Part shown: piece after piece, positions 11,401 through 18,888 of the stretch | How the letters are laid out: every line of letters starts with the position of its first letter | Numbering within the stretch: position 1 is the first letter of the stretch | Assembly (NCBI GenBank): GCA_038373885.1 | Contig: JAWZYV010002500.1 | Location: forward strand, 248,001-312,000 | Direction of reading: 5' to 3' | Length of the DNA stretch: 64,000 bases | From: Cheiracanthium punctorium | Taxonomy: Eukaryota > Arthropoda > Arachnida > Araneae > Cheiracanthiidae | The notes under the pieces: generated by a model | What the model saw: only the letters and a program-made list of their open reading frames with translations | Told to the model about the DNA's origin: nothing | The model's database searches: none | Program-made: the position numbers and the translations under genes

Positions 11401-14400
11401 AAATACTTTTTATGTATTATTATTTCCTATAAAAGCGGTATTGTGTAAAAAGAAACTCATATCCTCATACAAAAAAAGAAAATTCTCTAGCGACTCAACA
11501 TTCAAAAACGAATAGCTGCATATTTTTTCCTAATTCCCAGTCCGAAACTAAAAAATCCTTTACTTCAACATTTTGACGCACTACAGAAAGTACCGCTGTG
11601 TATAGTGGCTAGCACACTCTACTGTGAAGTCCATGATCAAGGGTTCGAATCTGAAGCGGGGGCAAGTACTTAAAGATTGGTTTTAAAAAAATTAGGTACG
11701 AATATTTTTACAAAATTCATTATTAAGATGTAACGATAAATTTAAATTAATCATTACATAAAATTAGCTAAAAATTATTAAATGGTTTTTGTTGATTTCC
11801 AGGATTTAACCGTAAAAGGTCTATAAATAGACAAACACGTCCATTATTACGTCCATATGCATGTCTATAAGACATCATATGGGCGTCCTATAGTGCCATA
11901 TTGACGTAAAATGGACGAGAATTGGACGAATCCTGGATGTTTAATGGACATGTCAGCTTGTCTATATGACGTCTTCGAGGCGTGTTCTGGACAAGTTTGT
12001 GCTATCTGGGAAGTTACCTATTTTACCTATTTTTTTAATTTACCGAGCTACCTATGACTACAAAAATATCGCAATGTCTGTAAACGATGGAGAGTCGTGC
12101 TCACAATTTTTGCCCGTACATTTTGCGATTGCAAAACACGAGTCTCCCTGCAATACCCAGTCGTTGCATAATAACATATTACCCGTGGCTGACGAAATAT
12201 TCAGGCTATTTCTGACATTTTGGTCACACCCCTTTGCACTCGAAGAGTCATGTGACCTAGGAGGTGTGATTATTTAGTATGGCTATCTTGGACTAAGATG
12301 GTCTCACCTGTTGCATTGGAAAAAAAAAATAATTGAGAAAATCTCTAAAGGAATCGAATCGTTCCCCATCACCTGGTAACTTTAATAACCATTCATACCT
12401 CATATTGTGGGCCCATGAATTCAGCGATTTTCCGTACATTTGACACTGGATCACTTTTCATTTCTTCGTAAGTCAGAAAGAGGACGTTGGGGTCGTTTCT
12501 GTGCTCGTACCACGACAAGGTAGTCTCGAAGTAGTCTCCAAAATCCACTTTACCCTCGATGAAGAGCTCAAAATAGTCGTCGAAGGATCCTCCAGAAAAT
12601 CGGTACCCGGGGATGCTCAAAGTATGGTGGTAGTACGACACACAGCAATCCTGTGAAGAATTAAGAAACTGAATGTTAAAAAAAACACGTATACACTTAG
12701 CAGCAAAGTTACAAAACACACATCTCGTGACAAGTCGCAGGGCTATTCTGTGACACTTAAAATGTGTTCTGGGACATTCGTTGTTGAGGAGGGGATATCT
12801 GGATATATTCCCTTCTCCGAAATTTCCGCATTAGTTAGAATAGCTTTTCAGATTTAACTGTGGAGTGGAAATTTTGTTTATTTGTGCATGACTAAATTTA
12901 ATATCGCCCTCTTTGAGAAAGTTAACCCTCTGGCTGCTCATCCCGCGATTTCCACGGACAACTCAAACGTAGCAAAATTTGCTCATCCCGCGATTTTCGC
13001 GGGCAGGTGTTTTTCTTTCTTTATTGAGGAGAGCATCCAGCGTTTTCACCGTTTAACCAGTGAAATAAATTAGATACACTGTCAGACGTTTAATTTAGGT
13101 TTTGATCAAGAGATGTCTTTATTCGTCCACTAAATTGCGGCATTTGAAGGTAGTACTCGGTATTTATGCTCTAACTTCACTTGTTTGCCGCCTTTTCTAA
13201 TCAGAAATGGTTGTTAGAAATCTTTCAGAAATTGACAGAGTGTACATTCCGGATGATTTATGAGATTCTGAGAGAGATTTTAGTTTTGATAGTGATAGTG
13301 ATTTAGATTTTTTGGACTGCTCCTCAGACGGCGATGAATCTGACCATGATTCAATAAACCTGCAAAGCGTTAGGCGGTGGTGCATTTTTTTATATTATGT
13401 AATAAACGGAAATTCACTGTAATTCAATTGAAATTTATTTAAAAATTTTTTTTTATGAAATAACATCTGAAATTGGTTTTTCTGAAGCTTAGTTTCTTAT
13501 GAAAAATCTATATAAAAAATCTTTTCTAGAAAGAAAAAATGCACATTTCAATTCTCCAATGTATATAGATTTGAAATATGAAAAAAAATACACAATTTTT
13601 GAAGCGATTTTGGTCCACTAATTGAGCAGCCAGAGGGTTAATTGGCTACGACTCTTACTGTCGGGATACAAAAAGACGCAAGTGTCACATTTGCCATCAA
13701 AACGGTGTTCCCCCTTAAAACTTGGAGGGAAAAAATGCGTAGCATTCCGTTGTCGGTACGTGCTCTGGGTATTTCAAACAATGAAAGGAAAAAAAAAAAA
13801 ATTGTGACGTTCCGTCCTGATTTCGGTAATGAAACTATAGTGTGCAGGACACTGTAGAGCGACAGACACTTAAGGTACAATGTATTTGTCGACGGTGCTT
13901 ATAGAATCAAGGACGGATTAAAGGGGGAGGTGGAGGAGGCGATGGCCCCTCCCAAGAAAAATGAATTTGATGTAAGATATCCTATTTTACTTCGATAAAA
14001 TGGATGTGAGTTGGAATCTTAAAACTAACCACCCCCACCCAAAAAATTGCATTAATCCGTCACTGTATACAAAGCGTCACGATTTCGTTGCTAAGTGTGT
14101 ACTAGGATTTAAGGATTTTGAATCATTGGAAAACTGTTCTAGGTGTTAAAACAATTCAAAGTTTAAACTGTCTAAATTATAGTGGATTGAAATGAAAACA
14201 CAGGAAGTTGTTTAAAAAAAAAATTAACAAGCATGAAGATTTTAATGGGGTGTTTAAGAACACGACCTTTTTTTTCTTTCTACTACAAGAAGTATTCGAA
14301 TTGGCAGTGAATAGCCTTGTAAAATAAAGGACATAAGAGATACAAACAAAATGTCTTTACTGGCATTCAAACTAACCGCCATTAGTTTCAACACACTCAC

Positions 14401-17317
14401 TTTTGACACCAATTCTACAGTTCCTGGAAACTGTCAGCAAGTGATTCTTTCGGAATTTCCCGAAGTACCGTCGTTGGATATGAGTAATGTCATAAACCTT
14501 TCGGGACTCTTTTGAGGCAGTAAAAGAAGAAGTCTGCAAGTGCCATAACTGGAGAATATGTAGTGTATTCACGCATACAAAAAATGTCATCTGATGTATT
14601 GCAAGAACGGTTGTTGACGGTCGACTCAAGCACGGATTGTTCCCTACATCTTCCTTTCCAACTCTAAAATGTTTAAAATACTGAAAAGTACACTTCTGCA
14701 CCATACAGTTTTATTAGGATTTCATATGTCTCTGTCGCTGTTTTGTCTAATTTGAAGCAAAACTTGATGTTCCCGTGTTGCTTTATTTCACGGTGACAGT
14801 CTTTTTCACGCAAAATGCGCTAAATTGGTCGACTTGGACGCTAGTTGTCATGTCTTTCACTGCATCTGCGTGTGCATAATATCCTGCGTAGCATAATTCT
14901 GTATCTATGAAACCATTCAAAGAACTTTTGGAATGCACCTTGTAGCTTTTGACTTAAAGACAAGGTTTAAATTAATTAACTAGAAAATTTTGGTCTTGTT
15001 TATAGGGAGTTTTTACAATTCGTTTCACTTCAAGAGAGAAAATCACTGGACTCTGCTAGTCTGAGAGACGCCATTAAATGCACAGGTTTCCATGACCTGT
15101 GAATTCAGGTATTAGAAATAACTTATTCCGTTGTAGTTCGCTGAACGTAATCATGCGCAGTATGGTCGAATATTCCTTATCCAAGTAACGGATAGAATCA
15201 TTTATGGCCGTGCAACGATTCAGGACCAATCTCAAGCGTAATGAAGTGGAAAAATCACCTGACTGCTAGTTAAGGTGATTTTCCCCACTTGGCACTGAAT
15301 GGAGACGTCATTCAGTGCTCAGGACGCTGTGAAGACTCGTCATGAAAACAACGTATTCCGTTAACCCTTTGAGGCGCAACCCTTTCCCAATGCTGAAAAA
15401 AGGGCAGCCGTTGCCATCGCTCGACTTAACTACCAGCAAGATGGCGGACGATCGAAACGTTCATCGCGTGCCACAGATCTAGAGACCCTTTTTTGACGAC
15501 AGCTGGCTGTGCCCGGCACAGCCAGCTGTCCTCAAATCCTCAAATAATCTAAGAAACCCGCGGGTTCAGCGATGAATAGAATCGACGAACAACAACGGAT
15601 TATTCGACCGCGAGAGTAAGCAATCATCCCCGATACGCGCTTTTCACCTATTCGCGAAAAATTCGTAGATAAATCCATATCGAGCAAGAATTGATTACTG
15701 CACAGGCCAACTAGGCCTCAGCCTAGTGTTCCTTAGTTTAAGGGATTCTAAAAGCAATAAAAATAAGTTAAGTTCTACTCTTGCCTAAAAAACATTAATG
15801 ACATGACAGTAAATAAAAATATGCGATTTCACAACACACACTGCCGAGTAAAGGTTTTGGCTTATACTGGATTCAGGATTAGAGTAAGACATTATATTAA
15901 GGTCCAAAGCATTCCACTATAGATCATTCATGATCATTTATTGACTCGACGTCATCTGAAGCAGAATTTCTGCATATTAAAAATATTTGAACAGGTGGGG
16001 ATTTAAACCCAAAACCACCCACCTTATGTACGCCACTGCGAACAAATGTTTGTACCCTGGAACAAAATGCATGAAGAAAGTATTGCCGTATACGGCTCCC
16101 CAAAAAATACTAAGCCTTGGACCCCCGTGTGTCTTAGCGATCAGCCCTGGTATTAAGAATACTGTCTTAACCCATTTGTGCCTAGATATTTTTGCGACTT
16201 TCTTCGATTTTCGCCAATATCAGCAGTAATAGATACATTTCTGATGTCAACTTCTTGAACAAGGGATGATTTCTTTTAAAATCTTTAATGTAAAAATTGA
16301 AGTGTCAACATCCTACTAGGTCATGTTAAAATATTTTGTGGAGTTGAGGTTCAATACTCGTGAATAAAGGCTAGGAAAAATAAATAACGTTTTCGACTGA
16401 TAGCGATAATGCCGTCCCAAAAAAGGGACGCTAGGCATAAATGGGTTAATGAGACTTACTTTTCAAGCCTGACGAGATGTACGGGCTATGATGCTGACAT
16501 TTTGGTCACACCCCTTTACACTCGAATTGTCGTGTGAACATGTTAGTCCGAGATAGCCAGAGTAAGATGGTCCCTTCTGTGATGGAGATCACATATCTAA
16601 TTTAATAATCATTTACTTTAGCTTTCTTTAATGTAATCTATCCAAAATCAAGAATTCTAAATCACTTCTGTTTTTCATTTTTCTGCCATTTCGGTTTTTA
16701 AATCTGTATATTTGCTTTTCCCCGTATGTACTATTCTTACTTGTTTATTCGTCTCTTCAGACCGGTGTGCTAAAAATAGATTATATTTGAGAAAGCCAAA
16801 GTAAATGATTATTAAATTAGATATGTGATCTCCATCACACCTTCCCCTAGTTCACATGACTTTTCGAGTGCAAAGGGATGTGACTAAAATGTCATCGCCG
16901 TAGCCTGTACATCTGGTCATTTACGCACGACTTACTTTTGGATTTCTCGCTACAAATATGTATTTGGCTTCTGGCGACCACGGAGTGAGATGGAAAGGGA
17001 GGTGGCACTTCAACGCGAACGGCCTCTCCATGTTCTCCACCCCTTGCGCTCCGCCCATCTCCAGGAATGGCGTCTGGCTGAAGAACTCGAATGCTGACTC
17101 AATGGGCCTCCCCCCTTTCTGGATGCAGGCCACGATGTTTTGGGTCCAGGTCGTTCCGCATTTGGGGTAGGTGACTATGATCAGGTCGTCCGCCGAGGGC
17201 TTGTAGGAAAGAGCCGATCTGAAGGCGTCGGGGGAGAAGAATCCCGGAATGCAGAATCCGTCGACGGTCTGGTAAAATGGCGTCTTGCACTCTGTCTCTG
17301 GATTGCCGGACATTTTC
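5347..17317 (-). CDS. SULT-C, cytosolic sulfotransferase (complete, 4 coding exons)
   Basis: Cytosolic sulfotransferase, transferring the sulfonate of PAPS to a hydroxyl or amine acceptor. Exons in coding order are 16936-17317, 12399-12650, 9896-10118 and 5347-5465; all junctions are GT-AG, with intron phases 0, 0 and 1. Together they read 323 residues, a normal SULT length. The start is the Met at 17313, four bases inside an acceptor (CCCAG), so a non-coding leader exon lies upstream. Key residues: PAPS loop YPKCGTTW at 49-56, KCHLP with candidate catalytic His104, Arg123 and Ser131 eight apart (3'-phosphate binding), TYEEMK, and GIVGDWKNYF at 285-294. The introns fall at NPK/DCC, QYE/EAL and RK/GIVGDW, unlike SULT-A and SULT-B; the A/B introns after EMTG and before NDPN are absent. 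The substrate is unknown. Confidence 0.9.
5815..5900 (+). repeat. diverged fragment of the 2-kb ACTTCC repeat
   Basis: GAATGCTGAGATTTTGTATT, then TTAGAACTATTATGACGTAT and TTGTGCATC, is a decayed version of the internal unit seen at 19140-19210 (GTTGAGATTTGATATTTAGG, then TTGTGCACC). Only this short segment is alignable by eye. The rest of 5466-6984 shows nothing else recognisable. Confidence 0.4.
6985..7938. mobile_element. GCATTCGTAAACG MITE, copy 1 (interrupted)
   Basis: A long MITE whose ends are inverted: GCATTCGTAAACG with CGAGTTACACTCGTGCAACG at the left, and CTCGTGCAACCAG then CGTTTACGAATGC at the right. It contains a later hAT insertion at 7165-7363. A second copy lies at 24878-25614 and aligns through most of its length (GAAACTGAGTGCATT, TATGTTGTTGTTATGAAATG). 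No ORF is long enough to be a transposase. Confidence 0.7.
7165..7363. mobile_element. hAT MITE with perfect 8-bp TSD, G-run tandem repeats
   Basis: Starts CAGGCGCGTAGCCAGG and ends CCTGGTTACGCCCCTG, flanked by perfect 8-bp repeats GTTTAGAG (7157-7164 and 7364-7371). The interior has three tandem units of TTTCGGGGGGGG followed by GATATG. The homologous site in the paralogue near 25050 (CCAGCTGTTGAGTGTAC) lacks the insertion. A seeming 85-residue minus-strand ORF here is only the translated G-run. Confidence 0.85.
8853..9059. mobile_element. palindromic MITE with TTTAA duplication
   Basis: A 207-bp fold-back element. Its left arm CCGAGCCCATTGTGAA, then ACCGGGCCTGCTTGTG and GATGAGTTATCCAAGAGGCC, is mirrored on the right (GGCCTCTTTGGATGACTCAT, CACAAGCAGACCCGGT, GATGGCCTCGG). 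Both sides carry TTTAA (8848-8852 and 9060-9064). Superfamily not assigned. Confidence 0.7.
9083..9300 (+). mobile_element. tRNA-derived SINE
   Basis: Contains a pol III B-box-like GGTTCAATTCC (in GTGGGTTCAATTCCCACTC) about 60 bp after an A-box-like region. The downstream body is shared with the SINE at 26607-26860 (GACGAAGATTTATAAGCGGT against GACGAGGATTTATAATCGGT, then CAGCACAC against AAGCACAC). No intact cloverleaf is formed, so it is not a functional tRNA gene. Confidence 0.6.
9510..9717 (-). repeat. duplicated acceptor and exon-4-start segment of SULT-C
   Basis: About 208 bp nearly identical to 10099-10303 and in the same orientation. It copies the first bases of SULT-C exon 3 (9896-10118; Glu-Ala-Leu-Lys-Asp-Asp), its acceptor CTTTTAAG, the preceding intron and one arm of a palindromic element. 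It stops where the second arm would begin. It lies about 390 bp downstream of the real exon and so forms a decoy acceptor with a truncated exon. Confidence 0.85.
9896..10118 (-). CDS. SULT-C exon 3
   Basis: 223 bp, after acceptor CTTTTAAG and ending AGGAAAG before donor GTGAGA. It encodes EALKDDRILQDVIHHSSFSY through AVFVRKG. The segment V-I-H-H-S-S-F-x-Y-M-K corresponds to VVRYSSFDHMK in SULT-A and [11 protein letters not shown] in SULT-B. Those genes encode this stretch inside a single terminal exon. Confidence 0.9.
10228..10431. mobile_element. long near-perfect hairpin element
   Basis: Two arms of about 100 bp meet near 10328 (CTCTCCCGCGCTGCGGGAGAG). The left arm contains CCCCTAGAGAGGAAAACCGC, GTGACGTCACACC and AAGCGTTTCCATTGGG; the right arm repeats these in reverse with few mismatches. 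It can extrude as a cruciform. One arm alone is present in the duplicate at 9640-9717. No coding capacity. Confidence 0.8.
10474..10816. mobile_element. palindromic MITE (ACATTTTGGTCAC family), copy 1
   Basis: Left arm TGAGATATACAGGCTATGG, GCTGACATTTTGGT, TTTGCATCCGAGGGGTCATG; right arm the reverse (CATGTTTCTTCGAGTG, GTGTGACACAAATTTCAG, CATGTATATCTGGTCA). It is interrupted by a hAT MITE at 10514-10669. Other copies lie at 12190-12340 (half) and 16472-16919. Confidence 0.7.
10514..10669. mobile_element. hAT-like MITE inserted in palindromic MITE
   Basis: A 156-bp element with ends CAGAGACGTAGC and GCTACGTCCCTG. It splits ACATTTTGGTYACA, which is continuous in the paralogous copies at 12219 and 16496. 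Flanks GTTACATC and GTCACATT are consistent with a decayed 8-bp TSD. Confidence 0.65.
10955..12010. mobile_element. CCCAGATA inverted-repeat element rich in ATGGAC/GTCCAT
   Basis: A 1,056-bp element with ends CCCAGATAACACACTTGTCC and, reversed, CCCAGATAGCACAAACTTGT. The terminal 250 bp on each side carry many GTCCAT, ATGGAC and TATGGACATA words. A tRNA-like SINE sits inside (11592-11665). No transposase frame; no clear TSD. Confidence 0.6.
11592..11665 (+). mobile_element. tRNA-derived SINE head
   Basis: A-box-like TAGTGGCTAGCAC followed about 40 bp later by a canonical B box GGTTCGAATCT. The acceptor-stem ends do not pair well, so it is read as a SINE head, not a working tRNA gene. It resembles the one at 26395 (TAGTGGCTAACGCG and GGTTCGAGTCC). 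Confidence 0.55.
12190..12340 (+). mobile_element. palindromic MITE (ACATTTTGGTCAC family), half copy
   Basis: Only the left arm is present: CTGACATTTTGGTCACACCC, CTTTGCACTCGAAGAGTCAT and GACTAAGATGGTCTCAC. It serves as an empty-site comparison for the insertions inside the copies at 10474 and 16472. Confidence 0.55.
12399..12650 (-). CDS. SULT-C exon 2
   Basis: 252 bp (84 codons), phase 0 at both ends, acceptor TTCACAG and donor GTATGA. It encodes DCCVSYYHH through GPQYE. Ser131 is the 3'-phosphate-contacting serine, eight residues after Arg123 of exon 1. TYEEMK and the acidic DDYFELF segment match the family. Confidence 0.92.
12926..13637. mobile_element. piggyBac-type element with TTAA flanks, transposase deleted
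   Basis: A 712-bp element with perfect 15-bp TIR CCCTCTGGCTGCTCA, between TTAA at 12922-12925 and TTAA at 13638-13641. The exact TTAA duplication and CCC ends are piggyBac hallmarks. The inside keeps only the start of a transposase frame (13207-13390). Confidence 0.85.
13207..13390 (+). pseudogene. piggyBac transposase N-terminal relic
   Basis: The plus-strand frame from ATG at 13207 reads MVVRNLSEIDRVYIPDDL, an in-frame TGA, then an acidic serine run DFSFDSDSDLDFLDCSSDGD and ESDHDS. An acidic, Ser/Asp-rich N-terminus is typical of piggyBac transposases, and it lies in the correct place inside the TTAA-flanked element. The catalytic DDD core is missing. Confidence 0.55.
13908..14065. mobile_element. 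hAT-like MITE (GACGGATTAA ends)
   Basis: A 158-bp element with ends CAAGGACGGATTAA and TTAATCCGTCACTG. Flanks TATAGAAT and TATACAAA are a poor match for an 8-bp TSD, so the superfamily is tentative. Confidence 0.5.
14340..14830 (-). pseudogene. internally deleted mariner transposase
   Basis: Minus-strand frames read EQ.GNIKFCFKLDKTATETYE then YFKHFRVGKEDVGNNP and CLSRPSTT, the N-terminal helix-turn-helix region of mariner transposases (family pattern R-x-G-R-E-x-V-x-D-D-P). It then jumps to YSPVMALADFFFYCLKRVPKG, matching the C-terminal YSPDLAPxDFF block, and ends near SECVETNGG. The middle, with the catalytic aspartates, is deleted, and frameshifts are present. An apparent 110-residue ORF (14372-14704) crosses the deletion and is not a gene. 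Confidence 0.7.
15365..15535. mobile_element. TTAA palindromic MITE (GAGGCGCAACCC family), half copy
   Basis: Begins CCCTTTGAGGCGCAACCC after TTAA (15361-15364), reads through GCCGTTGCCATCGCTCGAC and AAGATGGCGGACGATCGAAA to a central hairpin CAGCTGGCTGTG/CACAGCCAGCTG, then stops. The second arm and right end are missing. Confidence 0.75.
16171..16445. mobile_element. TTAA MITE, CCCATTTGTGCCTAG family, copy 1
   Basis: A 275-bp element between TTAA (16167-16170) and TTAA (16446-16449). TIR is CCCATTTGTGCCTAG on the left and CTAGGCATAAATGGG on the right. The interior right side carries GTCCCAAAAAAGGGAC. Copies 2 and 3 form a head-to-head pair at 51106-51695. Confidence 0.8.
16472..16919. mobile_element. 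palindromic MITE (ACATTTTGGTCAC family), copy 2, abutting SULT-C exon 1
   Basis: Left arm GACGAGATGTACGGGCTATG, GCTGACATTTTGGTCACACC; right arm GGATGTGACTAAAATGTCAT, AGCCTGTACATCTGGTC. It is split by a 262-bp fold-back element at 16578. Its right edge is only 16 bp from the donor of SULT-C exon 1 (16935). Confidence 0.7.
16578..16839. mobile_element. fold-back MITE with 5-bp TSD, short copy
   Basis: 262 bp with TIR TGTGATGGAGATCACATATC continuing about 45 bp, flanked by the 5-bp repeat CCTTC (16573-16577, 16840-16844). It is an internally shortened version of the 2.7-kb element at 34464-37155, which has the same ends and also a 5-bp TSD (GATCT). Confidence 0.85.
16936..17317 (-). CDS. SULT-C exon 1 (first coding exon)
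   Basis: 382 bp, acceptor TTTCCCAG, four untranslated bases, then ATG at 17313; donor GTAAGT directly after the Lys of RNPK. It carries VDGFCIPGFF, the PAPS loop YPKCGTTW and KCHLPFHLTPW. In SULT-A and SULT-B this region is split by an intron after EMTG; here EMGGAQGVENM is continuous. Its base composition is clearly GC-richer than the introns. Confidence 0.93.
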
Positions 17318-17424
17318 CTGGGAAATAAATTGAATGAATCGATTATTAAATTTATTTGAATTGATCAATTGCTAAATTTATGTGAATTAATCGATTATTA
17401 TTCCCTTGCGCACCACGTAGACTT

Positions 17425-17536
17425 TAGGATTAAAGACACTCAAAACCAGTAAATTTCTTTTGATTTAGATGGGCAATAGATGTAGCATTAAAGACACCCA
17501 AAACCAGTAAATTTCTTATGATTTGGATGGGCAATA
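17425..17536. repeat. two-unit tandem duplication
   Basis: ATTAAAGACACTCAAAACCA (about 17428) and ATTAAAGACACCCAAAACCA (about 17487) begin two units of roughly 58 bp differing at a few bases. It lies upstream of SULT-C exon 1 within its presumed leader intron. Confidence 0.75.
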
Positions 17537-17818
17537 TAATAATGGTGTCTCTTAATTCTGAATCATTTTTCTACGAAATCCAAGATAGATATTTGATTGA
17601 AAATAAAACGCATGGAAGCTATTGACTGGAGTTACGTTACATATTTTTTCATAAATTTTCAATCAACAATAAAGCAGCAAAATTTTTTTGAAAAAATTGG
17701 GAGTGGCTTTTCATGGTTAATTCTAGAGGTGCACCGACCAAAAAAAAAAAAAAAATCATGTATAATAAGTAAGTATTCAACTATTATGCATGGCAATTAC
17801 ATACATGAGCAATGGATG

Positions 17819-18172
17819 TAGGGTTGCCAGATCACCAAACCAAATAGCCGGACAGACCAGCCAGTTTGGCCGGACATTTGGGTAAAAAGGCAGGACAGCC
17901 TACAATATTGAGGATTTTGTCTCAGTATTAATAGGTACAACAAAAAAATTGTCTGTAAAACCAAGCTTTTTGTGATTATTACCATGAATCTTGTTAAATT
18001 CTAATGAAATATAAATAACATCGAATGCCAAATCAGTTCAAGTACTTTATGACTAATCAGCCAAAGTCACCAGTAAAAGTCCTAGCAAAAGGCGGACACC
18101 GTTAAGTTTGGCCGGACACGCAATCAAAAAGCCTAGCTATGTCCGGCTTTATCCGGACGCCTGGCAACGCTA
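17819..18172. mobile_element. hAT-like MITE, TAGGGTTGCCAG ends
   Basis: 354 bp, from TAGGGTTGCCAGATC to CTGGCAACGCTA, flanked by AATGGATG (17811-17818) and AATGAATG (18173-18180), an 8-bp TSD with one change. GCCGGACA motifs occur in both orientations inside. No ORF of note. Confidence 0.75.
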
Positions 18173-18184
18173 AATGAATGGAAC

Positions 18185-18888
18185 ATGTTAGATATTGCAA
18201 AAATTATTGTAACATCTAGTTGTGCATCTCGATCTTTGCTTCCAATATGCTGCAGAGTTTATTTACAGGATCAGACAAAAGAATTTCAATACATTAATGT
18301 CTACGGACATCTTCAATGTATTACGTCTGTCTGTAGACAGTCATTGTTTGGTCCATGCTCACAATCTCGCCATTTGTCACGAACTTGGCGAGTTTTGCCG
18401 AAATGTCGCCAAATTCGTCATCAAAAACAATTTCGTATTTCGTATAACTCTAAAATTTTTAACCGTAGAATGTTGAAACTTTATATTTAGAACTATTGTA
18501 ACATCTAACTGTACCTCTCTTTTCTTGAGTGTGGGTAATTTATTTACAGGGTCACCCAAATGACCTTAAATACATTAAGGTGTATGGATACATTCAATTC
18601 ATTGAAAGTCTGTGGTAATTACAACTTTGGCTATCCCAGAAATCTCTCAAGCTATCTCAAGCTTGTCGGCTTTTGGCGAAATATCGCGAAATTAACTGCT
18701 AAAAGAAATATTTCAAATTGCACCCAGCTTGGCGATATCGGAAATATTTGGCTAGAAATCGCTAAACCTTAATATTACTGCAGTATTTTATCTCTTTCAA
18801 ACAAAATAAATTTAGATGAAGTGCGCCGAAAATATTTTTGATTTAATAGACGTGCAAGGAAGTCATGTGTTGTCCACATCAGATTTTT
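18185..18888 (+). repeat. 2-kb ACTTCC repeat, 5'-truncated copy
   Basis: Corresponds to the last third of the full copy that follows it directly: TGTAACATCTAGTTGTGCAT, GAGTTTATTTACAGG, CTTGGCGAGTTTTGCCGAAA, through to GACGTGCAAGGAAGTCATGT and CACATCAGATTTTT. ORFs of 60-101 codons here are translated repeat, not genes. Confidence 0.75.

Noticed and set aside
14372..14704. 110-codon minus frame taken as a gene
   Set aside because: It runs from the mariner HTH across a deletion into another frame of the C-terminal block.
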